From assembly GCA_963828185.1 (NCBI GenBank), contig CAWHDV010000008.1, positions 128,034 through 192,033 of the forward strand: 64,000 nucleotides of DNA, given 5' to 3'. A program made the position numbers and the translations under genes. Positions 42,386-51,548 of the stretch are shown here, piece after piece. This stretch comes from Rhodoblastus sp963828185 (GTDB taxonomy: Bacteria > Pseudomonadota > Alphaproteobacteria > Rhizobiales > Beijerinckiaceae). A model generated the notes under the pieces. It was not told the origin of the DNA. It was given only the letters and a program-made list of their open reading frames with translations, and ran no database searches. Each line of letters opens with the position of its first letter. The stretch's first letter is position 1.

Positions 42386-45319
42386 TCACGAAGGCTTGCC
42401 CTTGATGGCGGGATTCCGGTTGCGGATCAGCGCGCTGTAACTCGTGCGCGGCCGTGTGTTCAAATCCTCGAGCAGCACGTAATCGATCGGCGAGCCCTTG
42501 CGCCGGGACACCGCGCTGGCGCGATCGTTGCGGTCGCCGAAAACGATCGCCTGCGTCGGGCAGGCTTGCTGGCAGGCGGTGACGATCTCGCCGTCGCGAA
42601 GCGGCCTGTCGTCGCGCGCGGCGGCGATCTGCGTGGTGCGGATGCGCTGGATGCAATAGGTGCATTTCTCCATCACGCCGCGCTCGCGGACCGTGACCTC
42701 CGGATTCCAGGATTCGTCGGGCCGTTCGTTCTGGTCCGCATAGCCGAAGAAATTGAAGCGGCGCACCTTGTAGGGGCAATTGTTGGAGCAGAATCGCGTG
42801 CCGACGCAGCGATTGTAGACCATGAGATTGAGGCCCTCATGGTCGTGAACCGTCGCGTGCACAGGGCAAACCACCTCGCACGGCGCCTCCTCGCAATGCA
42901 TGCAGGGCATCGGCTCGAAGGCGATGTCGGGATCGTCGCTCGGACCAGAATAATAGCGGTCGATGCGGAGCCAGTGCATCACGCGTTCGGCGAGCACCTG
43001 GTCCTTGCCGACCACCGGCACGTTATTCTCCGCCTGGCAGGCGATGGCGCAGGCCTGGCAGCCGATGCACGAGTTGAGGTCGATCGCCATCGCCCACGCC
43101 CGGTCGGGATATGCGTAAGCGCGATAAAGCAACTCCGGCTTTTCCGGCTTCCTGACGATAGAGCGGGGATCGCTGTTGAACTGGTCGAGGCTGCCCTCTT
43201 GAACGAGATCGCGTCCTGCGACGTGATCGTGCCCCTGCGTCGTGGCGAGCCGACAAGTCTCCCCGGTCTTGCTGATCGAAGACAGGACGGCGGTCCATGG
43301 ATCGGACCGGATCCGCAACCGATAGGCGTCAAATCCCGCTCCGGCGCCGAGGCCGCCGGCGGCGCGTCCCCAGCCGAGCGGCAAGGTGACGCAATTTTCC
43401 GCCTGGCCCGGCAGGACGAATACCGGCGCCTTCAGCGTCCGGCCGTTGGCGGTGATTTCGACGACATCGTCGGTCGCGAGGCCAAGCCGTTTCGCCGTGG
43501 CCGGCGCGATCAGCGCGGCATTGTCCCAGGTGAGCCGGGTGAAGGCGCGCGCCATCTCCAGAAGCCAGGGATTATCCGCATAGCGCCCGTCCCAATTTCC
43601 TTCGTCGGGACGAAACAGCGCCTGAATCTCGCCCCGCCGCGCCGTCGCCGGCGGCGGCAAGCCCTTGACGGCGTTGGCGTTCAGCGTGACGTTCAGGACT
43701 GACGATGCGGTGTTCGGCACAGCGCCCAATCGCACGGCGCCGCGCCAAAAAACGTCTGGATCGCCTTCTTGCTGTTTCTGGGCGCGTCGGCGCCAAAAAT
43801 CGCGCGTCAGGGCGTAATCGTCAGGCGTCAGGTTTCCGAGCAGGACGGAGAGGACCTGCCGCGGCGAATGGCCGCCATAGAGAGGGCGCGCTTGCGGCTG
43901 CAGGATGGTCGCCGTTCCATCGAAAGCGCGGGCGTCGCCCCAGGTTTCGTAGTCGTGCGTCGCAGGCAATCGCCACTTGCAGGCGAGCGCGGTCTCGTCC
44001 TCGTAAAGCGACAGGCAGGCCGAAAACGGCACGTGGCGCAGCGCCGAGGCGAATTCGCTGTCGGCGGGCGCGTCATAAACCGGATTGGCCCCGAGGATGA
44101 GCAGCGTGTCCACCTTGTCCGCAGCCATTTCCTGCGTGAGTTCGGACAGTTGCTGTTGCTTTGCCGCGGCGCCCGCGTCGATGGGCGCGATCAGTCGCAC
44201 CGTCTTGCCGAAAGCGCCGAGCGCATTGTTGATTGCGTCCGCGAGGAGGTGGACTTCGACAGGCTGCTCGCATCCCGCATGGACCAGCGAGGCGCCCTTG
44301 TGCTGGAGCAGATCGTCGGCGGCGGCCTTAAGCCAGTCCGCTTGCAGGTGCTCTTGCCCGGCCCATTCCTGCGGCCCGGCGCCCACATGCGCCGCCAAAT
44401 GGCGCAGCGAAGCGACGATGTCGTCCGGCCGCAGCGGCAGGCGATGGTCCGCCTTGGCGCCGAGCAGGGTCGGCGTGCTTTCTATGGCGTAGACGCGGCT
44501 CATCTTGCCGCCGGTCTCAAACGGGCGCCTGGCTGCGGCGAAGGCGCGGGCGTAAGCGAGCCAGCCGGGCGCCGACGAGATGAGATCGCTGCCGACGCCG
44601 AAGATTCTTTCGGCTGCGCCGACGTCGAAGATCCTTTCGGTCGCGGTCCCGAAGCTGGCCGCCGCCGCGATCAGTTCGTTGTCGCGATGGAGCGGCTCCC
44701 ACTGCCGCCAGACCATGGCCGGGTACTGCTTTTGCAGGTCCGCGAGCAACGATTGAAGCAGCGGCGAACCCGTGGCGCCGGTCAGGATGCGAAGCCCCGC
44801 CCCTTTGCTGTGCAAGAGCGCGTCGCGGCGGTCGTGGAGAGCGCTGACGAAGCCTTCCCACGTCGCGATTTGCCCAGCGCCGACAATCGTCTGCGCGCGT
44901 CGCGGGTCGTACAATCCGAGGATGCTGGCCTGCATGATCGCGCTGGCCGCGCCCAGGCTCGCCGGATGGTCCGGATTGCCTTCGATCTTGATCGGCCGCG
45001 CCATCTGATGGGCGACGAGGACGCCGGTCGCGTAGGCCCCTTGCGTCATCGCCGTGGCGAAGTAGCTGTTTTTGCCAGGAATGACATTTTCCGGCTCTTC
45101 GACATAGGGCAGAAGCTGGCGTCGATCGACTTCCGGCCCGCAGCCCGCCAATCCGCCGAGCGCCATCGACGCGGCCATCAGTTGCAGGAAGCGACGGCGG
45201 TCGAACGAATTGACGATGTCGCGGAAGCGCGGCGCCTCGCGCTCGACAAACGCGACGAACGCCTCGGTCTCCGCGAGTTCTTCAAGACTTCGCCAGTATG
45301 TGCGCGGCGATTCCGTCAT
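42386..45319 (-). CDS. actB: Alternative complex III subunit ActB (molybdopterin-like plus Fe-S domains)
   Basis: A 977-residue periplasmic subunit, intact. A twin-arginine-type leader (FDRRRFLQLMAASMALGGLA) precedes a molybdopterin-oxidoreductase-like domain that in this family holds no Mo cofactor. The C-terminal 250 residues are a four-cluster ferredoxin domain with motifs CIGCQACAIACQ, CMHCEEAPCEVVCP, the CVGTRFCSNNCPYKV set and a CTYC/CQQACP set. The clusters pass electrons from quinol to ActA and ActE. I chose ATG at 45319, which overlaps the actA stop. Confidence 0.95.
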   Translation of the reverse strand: MTESPRTYWRSLEELAETEAFVAFVEREAPRFRDIVNSFDRRRFLQLMAASMALGGLAGCGPEVDRRQLLPYVEEPENVIPGKNSYFATAMTQGAYATGVLVAHQMARPIKIEGNPDHPASLGAASAIMQASILGLYDPRRAQTIVGAGQIATWEGFVSALHDRRDALLHSKGAGLRILTGATGSPLLQSLLADLQKQYPAMVWRQWEPLHRDNELIAAAASFGTATERIFDVGAAERIFGVGSDLISSAPGWLAYARAFAAARRPFETGGKMSRVYAIESTPTLLGAKADHRLPLRPDDIVASLRHLAAHVGAGPQEWAGQEHLQADWLKAAADDLLQHKGASLVHAGCEQPVEVHLLADAINNALGAFGKTVRLIAPIDAGAAAKQQQLSELTQEMAADKVDTLLILGANPVYDAPADSEFASALRHVPFSACLSLYEDETALACKWRLPATHDYETWGDARAFDGTATILQPQARPLYGGHSPRQVLSVLLGNLTPDDYALTRDFWRRRAQKQQEGDPDVFWRGAVRLGAVPNTASSVLNVTLNANAVKGLPPPATARRGEIQALFRPDEGNWDGRYADNPWLLEMARAFTRLTWDNAALIAPATAKRLGLATDDVVEITANGRTLKAPVFVLPGQAENCVTLPLGWGRAAGGLGAGAGFDAYRLRIRSDPWTAVLSSISKTGETCRLATTQGHDHVAGRDLVQEGSLDQFNSDPRSIVRKPEKPELLYRAYAYPDRAWAMAIDLNSCIGCQACAIACQAENNVPVVGKDQVLAERVMHWLRIDRYYSGPSDDPDIAFEPMPCMHCEEAPCEVVCPVHATVHDHEGLNLMVYNRCVGTRFCSNNCPYKVRRFNFFGYADQNERPDESWNPEVTVRERGVMEKCTYCIQRIRTTQIAAARDDRPLRDGEIVTACQQACPTQAIVFGDRNDRASAVSRRKGSPIDYVLLEDLNTRPRTSYSALIRNRNPAIKGKPS

Positions 45320-45966
45320 CGATGACATATCCCGCAATCGGAAAGGTTATCTGGATGAATGTGATAGGCGGCCATCAAGGCGTGGCCGGATGGCGTCGCG
45401 GGCGTGCGGCGCCAATGCGGATCGAAGATCTTGTCCTTGGGGCGCAGCCGTTGCGCCGGATCGCGGTGGCAGGAAAGGCACCACCCCATGTAAAGCGTGC
45501 TGGCCTTCCAGGTGAGGTCCATGTCGCCGATCGGGCCGTGGCATTCCGTGCAGCCCACGCCCTTGGCGATATGGATGCTGTGGTCGAAATAGACATAGTC
45601 GGGCAAAGTATAGACGCGCGTCCAGCGCAGGGGCTTGTCCTCGGCGAGGCTCTGGCGATCCGGCGCGAGCATTGCGGCGTTGGTCCAGATCTGCGAATGA
45701 CAGGTCATGCAAATCGCCGTCGAAGGCATGCCGGCGTCGGACGATTTCTCGACCATCGTATGGCAATAGCGGCAATCGAGGCCGAGGCCGCTGACGTGAT
45801 GCTTATGGCTGAACGGCACGGGTTGTTGGGGCGCGAACCCCACCAGCGTATTGTAATTCATATAAGGAACGACCGAGATCGAGGCGATCAATCCGAGACC
45901 TGCGCACGCCGCGGCGACGAGGGCCGCGTTCATGAACAGGTTGGCTCTCGGGCCGAAGATTCCCAC
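45316..45966 (-). CDS. actA: Alternative complex III subunit ActA (pentaheme cytochrome c)
   Basis: A 216-residue protein with one N-terminal helix (MNAALVAAACAGLGLIASIS) and five CxxCH heme-binding sites: CRYCH, CMTCH, CTECH, CLSCH and CGICH, the last at the very C-terminus. This is the normal heme count for ActA. I prefer GTG at 45966 because GAGGAAA stands just upstream and VGIFGPRANLF is the usual beginning; an ATG at 46092 would add 42 poorly conserved residues. First gene of the operon. The divergent NDH-2 gene starts 215 bases away. Confidence 0.93.
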   Translation of the reverse strand: MGIFGPRANLFMNAALVAAACAGLGLIASISVVPYMNYNTLVGFAPQQPVPFSHKHHVSGLGLDCRYCHTMVEKSSDAGMPSTAICMTCHSQIWTNAAMLAPDRQSLAEDKPLRWTRVYTLPDYVYFDHSIHIAKGVGCTECHGPIGDMDLTWKASTLYMGWCLSCHRDPAQRLRPKDKIFDPHWRRTPATPSGHALMAAYHIHPDNLSDCGICHR

Positions 45967-46181
45967 TCGGCTTTCCTCGCGTTCCGGCGCTCCGGGCGCT
46001 GCCCGCACGACAATTCCCAAGCCGACGTTTTCGTTCCCGACGCAGGCGGGGAAGGCTCCGCCGTAACCGCGCTGAACCGCGCTGGGGCGCATCGAAGGCG
46101 GGGCTTGGCGGCCGTGAGCAGCAGGTTGTTCACCACCAGCGTTGCCCTCGCCTTTTTTGCTCCGGCGCGGAACATCACATT

Positions 46182-47546
46182 GTGCGCCGGGTTTCAGGGC
46201 GAACTGACGCGGCCAACGCGCCGTTGGTTTTGTGGAGCAAGCGCTTGCTTCCTAAAGTCGTGATCCTCGGAGCAGGCTTTGGCGGCATTGCGGCTGCGAA
46301 GGCGCTGTGCAATTGCCGCGCGGACGTTTTGCTCATCGATAAAACCAACCATCACCTGTTTCAGCCGCTGCTTTATCAGGTCGCGACCGCCGCGCTGGCG
46401 CCTTCAGACATCGCGGCGCCGGCGCGGGCGCTGCTGCGGCGCGGAAAAAACGTCAAAGTCTTGATGGCGGCAGTCATTGGAATCGACACGAAGTCTCGTC
46501 GCGTTCGGCTCGATGACGGCGCGGCTGTCGATTTCGATTTTCTTATCATCGGCACAGGTTCGGTCTATGGTTTTTTTGGCCACGATCGCTGGGCGAAACA
46601 TGTCCGCGTCCTCAAGACGCTGGAAGACGCGCTCGAAATCAGGTCGGTGTTGCTTTTCGCGTTCGAATTGGCCGAGCGCTGCGCCGATGCGCAAAAAACG
46701 CAACATCTTCTCACGTTCGTGATTGTCGGCGGCGGTCCGACCGGGGTTGAACTGGCCGGCACAATCGCCGAGTTGGCGCAGGCGACGCTGGCGCGCGACT
46801 TCCGCAACATCGACGCGCGCGCGTCGCGCATAATCCTTTGCGAGGGCGGCGACCGCTTGCTGCCCGCCTTCACTGCGGCTCAATCCGCCTATTGCCTCAA
46901 GGCGTTGCAGTCGCTCGGCGTGCAAGTCCGGCTAGGCGCGATGGTCAGCGAGATCGACGGCTTGGGCATTCGTCTCGGCGAGGAGTTCATTTCGGCTTCG
47001 ACGATCCTGTGGTGCGCGGGAACCGAGGCGACGCCGGCGGCGCGATGGCTTGCGGCCGCGGCGGCGAAAAACGGTTGCGTGACGGTTTCAACCGATTGCT
47101 CCGTTCCCGGCCATCCCGAAATTTTCGCGATTGGCGATGTCGCCAACTTCGACGATGGGACCGGCCGGCCGCTTCCCGGCCTCGCTCCGGTCGCCAAGCA
47201 GCAGGGTCGATATGTCGGCGCGCTGGTGCGCGCGCGCGTGTCCGGCGACCCAGCGCCGTTGCCGTTTCGCTATCGCGACTACGGGATCATGGCGATCATT
47301 GGCCGCTCGCGCGCGGTCGCCCGCATCGCCGGCCTGGCGCTGACCGGCTTCATCGCCTGGCTGACATGGTCACTCGTCCATCTGATGCTGCTGGTGGATT
47401 TCCGCAGCCGCCTGATCGTCTATGTCAACTGGGCCTGGGCCTGGTTTACCTATGGGCGCGGGGCGCGGCTTTTGACCGAAACGCCGGCGCGCACAGCGCG
47501 CATGAACGTTCCGAAAGACCCGGCAGACGGAATTGGCGCCGGATGA
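46182..47546 (+). CDS. ndh: NADH:quinone oxidoreductase type II (NDH-2)
   Basis: A 454-residue FAD protein that oxidises NADH without pumping protons. It has the first dinucleotide fold (KVVILGAGFGGIAAAKALCN), the second (HLLTFVIVGGGPTGVELAGT) and the FAD-contacting end FAIGDVANFDDGTGRPLPGL with PVAKQQGRYVG. The C-terminal amphipathic helix (FIAWLTWSLVHLMLLVDFRS) attaches it to the membrane. GTG at 46182 lacks a good ribosome binding site; starts 30-50 bases later are possible. It diverges from the ACIII operon and may share its promoter region. Confidence 0.9.
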   Translation: MRRVSGRTDAANAPLVLWSKRLLPKVVILGAGFGGIAAAKALCNCRADVLLIDKTNHHLFQPLLYQVATAALAPSDIAAPARALLRRGKNVKVLMAAVIGIDTKSRRVRLDDGAAVDFDFLIIGTGSVYGFFGHDRWAKHVRVLKTLEDALEIRSVLLFAFELAERCADAQKTQHLLTFVIVGGGPTGVELAGTIAELAQATLARDFRNIDARASRIILCEGGDRLLPAFTAAQSAYCLKALQSLGVQVRLGAMVSEIDGLGIRLGEEFISASTILWCAGTEATPAARWLAAAAAKNGCVTVSTDCSVPGHPEIFAIGDVANFDDGTGRPLPGLAPVAKQQGRYVGALVRARVSGDPAPLPFRYRDYGIMAIIGRSRAVARIAGLALTGFIAWLTWSLVHLMLLVDFRSRLIVYVNWAWAWFTYGRGARLLTETPARTARMNVPKDPADGIGAG

Positions 47547-47694
47547 CCCGGCACGCGCTGAACCTTGAGCTTGTGCGGCGCTCGCCACACCCGTCAGCAT
47601 TCGAGGCGCGCTGCGGACAAAAAGACGGTCGCGTCTGAACCGCTACGGCTTCGCCGGGTTTCAAGGGCGACATGTTTTCCATCGCGAGCGGAAT

Positions 47695-48222
47695 ATGGAT
47701 CGAACCCACATCCAGCATCAGCTTCAGGAATTGATCGGCGCCGGCGGCAGCGACAACATCCTCTGGTGGCAGATGTGCGTGAGGGGCGCGCTGGTCTTCC
47801 TGTTCGGCCTGGTCATCATCCGCCTTTTCGGGCGCAAGGCTTTTGGCAAGCAGACGCCGCTCGACATCGTCCTGGCGATCGTCATGGGCTCCAGTCTCAG
47901 CCGTACGCTGACAGGCAACGCGCCCTTCGTGGCCACGCTCGCGGCCATGACGCTGATCGCCTTCCTGTTCTGGCTGCTGGAGCATCTGGCGATCCGCTGG
48001 CGCGGCTTCAGCCGTCTGGTCAAGGGCGAGCCCATCCCGCTGGTGCGCAATGGTCGCTGCGACCAACAGCAAATGCGACGAGCAGCTATCGGCGCAGCGG
48101 ATCTCGAGGAGGCCGCCAGGCAGTCCGGCCTTGGCGGCCTGGACGAAATCGGCGAAGCCGTTCTGGAAAGAAGCGGCAAGATCAGCGCAAAACGCCGGGA
48201 CGACAGCCGCCAATCCCCTTGA
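47695..48222 (+). CDS. DUF421 (YetF/YcaP-type) membrane protein
   Basis: A 175-residue protein with three N-terminal helices (WWQMCVRGALVFLFGLVIIR, then the TPLDIVLAIVMGSSLSRTLT region and LAAMTLIAFLFWLLEHLAIR), followed by the cytoplasmic YetF-like domain (FSRLVKGEPIPLVRNGRCDQ, DLEEAARQSGLGGLDEIGEA). The role of the family is unknown. Its beginning has a weak ribosome binding site. The C-terminus is shorter than in B. subtilis YetF. Confidence 0.85.
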   Translation: MDRTHIQHQLQELIGAGGSDNILWWQMCVRGALVFLFGLVIIRLFGRKAFGKQTPLDIVLAIVMGSSLSRTLTGNAPFVATLAAMTLIAFLFWLLEHLAIRWRGFSRLVKGEPIPLVRNGRCDQQQMRRAAIGAADLEEAARQSGLGGLDEIGEAVLERSGKISAKRRDDSRQSP

Positions 48223-48451
48223 TCCCTTGCGTTTGCAGGAGAGCGCGCGAGATTTACGCCTTTATCGAAGAGTCGGGAGCCTTGATGCGCTCGTCGGGTG
48301 TTCGTCGAGTTCGCGCGAGTTCGGCCATTCCGTGCAGGGCGCTCCAACCTGTCATCGTCGCCGCGGCCTATTGTGCCGGCGATGCGTGAGTCAGGCAGAA
48401 TCCGCTCTCGACGCTTCTCCCTCCCGGTGGCATGATGCATCTGAGGCTTGG

Positions 48452-49660
48452 ATGTCGAAATTCGACCACGTCACAAGGAGCGAAATCGAAGCCGCCGCCG
48501 CCCATCTTGCGGCGGTCGTCGGCGCCTCCTCCGACGCCATTATCAGCAAGACGCTCGACGGGGTGATCCTCAGCTGGAACCCCGGCGCCACGCGGATTTT
48601 CGGCTACGGCGCCGAGGAAATGATCGGGCAGCCGATCATGCGGCTGATCCCGCCGGACCGCGCCCAGGAAGAGATTGTCATCCTGGCGCGGCTCAAGGCT
48701 GGCGAGCGCTTCGACCAATACGAAACCGTTCGCGTTGCGAGGGATGGACGAAAGCTTGACGTCTCCGTGACGATTTCGCCCATTTATAATGCCTCGGGCG
48801 AGATTGTGGCTGCGTCGAAAATTGTTCGCGACATCACCGATCGCAAGCGCGCCATCGAGCGGGAGGCTGAAACTCTAAAGGCGCATATCGCCGAGCAGAC
48901 TCGCATTGCTGCCTTGTTGCAAGAGAGTGAGGCGAGGGTTAGGGCGATCAACCTTGAACTGGAGCGGCGCGTAGGCGATCAGACGGCAGAGCTTCGAGCC
49001 GCCAACGCCTATTTGACCGACGCGCTTGAGCAGCGCAGCAGCGCGCTCGCGCAGCGCGATATCCTGCTTCGCGAGGTTTATCATCGCGTGAAGAACAACC
49101 TGCAGATGGTCGATGCTCTGCTCGTGGCGGAGTCCCGACATCTTGGCGACGCAGAAGCGGCCAGCGCCTTGTTCAGCCTGCGTCAGCGGATTTACGCGCT
49201 GGGGCTGGTTCACCAGCAGCTGATGGAATCGAGAGACTTGAAAACGTTCGACATTGCGCCCTTCCTGCGAGAACTTGCCGACAAGATTGTTCGCGCCGCC
49301 GGAAAACGAGGCGTCAACGTCGCGGTGAACTCAATTCCGTTGGCGGTCGGTCTGGATTTCGCCATTCCGATCGGACTGCTGGTGACGGAGCTGCTGACCA
49401 ATTCACTCAAACATGCCTTCCCGACCGGGACAGGACATATTTCCGTCTTGCTGCGACGGGACGCAGCGCGAAAGCTTGTCCTCATCATATCTGACGATGG
49501 TCAGGGTCGGCCAAACGGCCCAACCTCGCGTGAGGCCGCTCCGGGTCTTGGAATGAAGATAATTGCGGGTCTTGTCGCCCAGCTCAATGGCGTCATGACC
49601 GCAAGGAGCGAGAACGGCATGCGCACTGAAATTCAAGTCGACGAACCGGCAACGTCATGA
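48452..49660 (+). CDS. PAS-domain sensor histidine kinase (HisKA_2 type)
   Basis: A 402-residue soluble kinase. It has one PAS domain (about 15-130: VVGASSDAIISKTLDGVILS to SKIVRDITDRKRAI) and a predicted coiled coil (about 130-195). A HisKA_2 dimerisation domain has the phospho-acceptor histidine in REVYHRVKNNLQMVDALLVA, followed by an ATPase domain (LVTELLTNSLKHAFPTGTGH, then ISDDGQGRPNG and LGMKIIAGLVAQLNG). The class is linked to general-stress or light responses in alphaproteobacteria. No transmembrane segment, so it senses a cytoplasmic cue. ATG at 48452 has GAGG five bases upstream. It overlaps the next receiver gene by four bases. Confidence 0.92.
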   Translation: MSKFDHVTRSEIEAAAAHLAAVVGASSDAIISKTLDGVILSWNPGATRIFGYGAEEMIGQPIMRLIPPDRAQEEIVILARLKAGERFDQYETVRVARDGRKLDVSVTISPIYNASGEIVAASKIVRDITDRKRAIEREAETLKAHIAEQTRIAALLQESEARVRAINLELERRVGDQTAELRAANAYLTDALEQRSSALAQRDILLREVYHRVKNNLQMVDALLVAESRHLGDAEAASALFSLRQRIYALGLVHQQLMESRDLKTFDIAPFLRELADKIVRAAGKRGVNVAVNSIPLAVGLDFAIPIGLLVTELLTNSLKHAFPTGTGHISVLLRRDAARKLVLIISDDGQGRPNGPTSREAAPGLGMKIIAGLVAQLNGVMTARSENGMRTEIQVDEPATS

Positions 49661-50034
49661 ACGAACTGCATGACAAGGTGCTGATCGTCGACGACGAGTT
49701 CTTGATCGTCATGGGGCTGTCCATGCAGGTTGAGGATATGGGCAGGGAAGTCTGTGGCACGGCGGCGACCGCGGATGAGGCGGTCGCGCTCGCCCAGAAA
49801 TATCGGCCATCGATCGTGCTGATGGATATGCGTCTGATGGGCCAGAAGGACGGCGTCGATGCGGCGCTTGCAATCCATGAAACCGTGGGCTCGAAAGTCA
49901 TATTCATCACGGGGTCGCGCGAACCGGCGACGGTGGCGCGTATTCATCTCGATCATCCCTCGGCGGTGCTTTTCAAGCCGGTGACTGATGAGGAGCTTCG
50001 GTCGGCGATTGACGCGGCCGGAGCGGCCGCCTGA
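49657..50034 (+). CDS. Stand-alone response regulator receiver
   Basis: A 125-residue CheY-like protein with no output domain: acidic pocket (KVLIVDDEFLIVMGLSMQVE), phospho-acceptor Asp in SIVLMDMRLMG, the Thr in VIFITGSREP and the Lys in VLFKPVTDEEL. Its start overlaps the kinase stop (ATGA), so it is the obvious partner for phosphotransfer from the kinase at 48452. As a single-domain regulator it must act on another protein. Confidence 0.92.
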   Translation: MNELHDKVLIVDDEFLIVMGLSMQVEDMGREVCGTAATADEAVALAQKYRPSIVLMDMRLMGQKDGVDAALAIHETVGSKVIFITGSREPATVARIHLDHPSAVLFKPVTDEELRSAIDAAGAAA

Positions 50035-50076
50035 CGGCGCTCACAACGGCGGCCAAGGACGCGGCGCAGCAGCGCC

Positions 50077-50313
50077 TCACGCCCAAGCCGCATGGCGCAA
50101 TGACGAAGCCGCAGAAAGCGCGGTGGCGACGCCGACGCGTATGATCATGTCGCCGCGATGATCGAGCACCTGCAGAGACTCGCCTGGCCGACCGTGTTCT
50201 TGCGCAACGTCGGCCAGAGCACGCCATATTGCCGCAGTCGACGGAAACACAGCCGCCTCCTCATAACGAACTTCGCCGTTGGAGGTAACCAGTCGCAAAT
50301 TCATTTTTTGCAT
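50077..50313 (-). CDS. Small hypothetical protein
   Basis: A 78-residue frame (MQKMNLRLVTSNGEVRYEEA to SSLRHAAWA). The pattern of an N-terminal strand, an acidic E-E turn, a helix with AAIWRALADVAQ and a final ESLQVLDHRGDMIIRVGV strand pair resembles the small DUF6894-type proteins common in this order, but the resemblance is loose. It is convergent with the receiver gene. A start at 50304 is also possible. I cannot assign a function. Confidence 0.45.
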   Translation of the reverse strand: MQKMNLRLVTSNGEVRYEEAAVFPSTAAIWRALADVAQEHGRPGESLQVLDHRGDMIIRVGVATALSAASSLRHAAWA

Positions 50314-50359
50314 GAATTATCGCTTTTTCGCAATATTTAACAGAAAGTTGCGTGCCGTC

Positions 50360-50674
50360 TTATCGCGGGCAAAACGCGCCAACGTAGGACGGGGGCAAAT
50401 ATCGTTCAGCAGGGAAGCCGGTCTTTTTGCGCAAATCGGCATAAGCCATGATCAAAGCTGAGCGGGAAAAGGCGCGCGGCGCCGCCCATTCCGGCTCATC
50501 GAGCAGCCATTGCTCGATCGTTTCGTCGGCGCATTCTTCATCGGAATGCGACGCCAGATACGACTGTTGATCGACGATGTCATTGAGTCCGCCGTCCGCG
50601 AGGTAGGCTTGGGCGATGGCGCGGTGCATTTCGGCAGCGGATTGATGAATTTTCGACTGGAATTCGAAATGCAT
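50360..50674 (-). CDS. Small hypothetical protein
   Basis: A 104-residue acidic protein (MHFEFQSKIHQSAAEMHRAI, then a helical stretch through EECADETIEQWLLDEPEWAA). ATG at 50674 follows AAGGAATTGCAG, a usable ribosome binding site. The open frame extends further upstream but becomes compositional. No family recognised. The composition and a clear start suggest a real gene. It diverges from the kaiB-like genes. Confidence 0.6.
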   Translation of the reverse strand: MHFEFQSKIHQSAAEMHRAIAQAYLADGGLNDIVDQQSYLASHSDEECADETIEQWLLDEPEWAAPRAFSRSALIMAYADLRKKTGFPAERYLPPSYVGAFCPR

Positions 50675-50941
50675 CTGCAATTCCTTTTTTGTTGTGGGTC
50701 GCCACGTCCTCTCGACTTGAGATGCCTCAAAGCGCCTAAATTGAGAAATAAATAGATTGTGATCGCGGTTGGGGCGCCGTGTCAGGAAAGTTCTGACTTG
50801 CCAGCGCCGGACTCCCAGCGCCTTGTCGCTTCCCAACCGCATCGCCTTAGGCTTTGCTTGCCGCAAGCCGAAATGATTGCAAGCTTGACGCTTATGCCTG
50901 AACCGTAGCCTTTTATGACCTAAAGTCTTGTGAGTTTCAGA

Positions 50942-51242
50942 ATGCCCCAGCTCAAGAAAATATCGAGTGGCGATACGGTCGTTCCCGAAGTCGGCGACGC
51001 CCTGGCGGCGGAACTCTGGAGCCTGCGGCTTTATGTTGCGGGCCAGACCGACAAGTCGATCCGGGCGATCAGGAACCTCTCCCGGATTTGCGCCGAGCAT
51101 ACTGGCGGAGGGCGATCAGATCCTGGCGATTCCGACCCTGGTGCGTCGGCTGCCCGAGCCGATCAAGAGAATCATCGGCGATCTGTCAAATGAAGAGCGC
51201 GTTCTGGTCGGCCTCGACATTCGCCCGCTCGCAAGCGCATAA
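50942..51242 (+). pseudogene. kaiB: KaiB circadian-clock protein homolog with an internal deletion
   Basis: The N-terminal half (LWSLRLYVAGQTDKSIRAIR then NLSRICAEH) and the C-terminal half (LAEGDQILAIPTLVRRLPEP, then IKRIIGDLSNEERVLVGLDI) are highly characteristic of KaiB, but they lie in different frames. About 17 residues that join them in intact KaiB (the strand after CEEH ending before LAxGDQ) are missing. The junction near 51098-51110 contains ACTGGCGGAGG, so a microhomology-mediated deletion is plausible. KaiB normally binds KaiC, and no kaiC is in the window. Confidence 0.85.
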
Positions 51243-51266
51243 AGGTGGATTAACCGGGGAAGCGCA

Positions 51267-51548
51267 GTGTCCGAAATTCGCCATTCCCTGACTTTGTTCG
51301 TGACCGGGATCACGCCGCGCTCGCTGCGCGCGGACGCCAATGTGCGCGCATTTTGCGAGTGCGAGCTGCACGGCGGCTACGATCTCGAAATTGTCGATCT
51401 CCACGAACATCCCGAAAGGGCGCAGCAAGCCAATGTGGTGGTTTCGCCGACCCTTGCGCGCGCGCATCCCAAACCCGTCCGGCTGCTGTTCGGCGACATG
51501 TCCGACAAGGACAAGCGGAGTTCCCTGCTAAGTCTGGCGCAAACATGA
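51267..51548 (+). CDS. KaiB-domain protein (divergent, intact)
   Basis: A 93-residue thioredoxin-like KaiB-family protein: SLTLFVTGITPRSLRADANV and the GYDLEIVDLHEHPERAQQAN segment match the KaiB fold, including the strand lost from the gene upstream. The end (VVVSPTLARAHPKPVRLLFG onward) is shorter and diverged, like the second KaiB copies found next to kinases. Its stop overlaps the start of the large hybrid kinase by four bases, so it is likely a regulatory partner of that kinase rather than of a clock oscillator. Confidence 0.85.
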   Translation: MSEIRHSLTLFVTGITPRSLRADANVRAFCECELHGGYDLEIVDLHEHPERAQQANVVVSPTLARAHPKPVRLLFGDMSDKDKRSSLLSLAQT

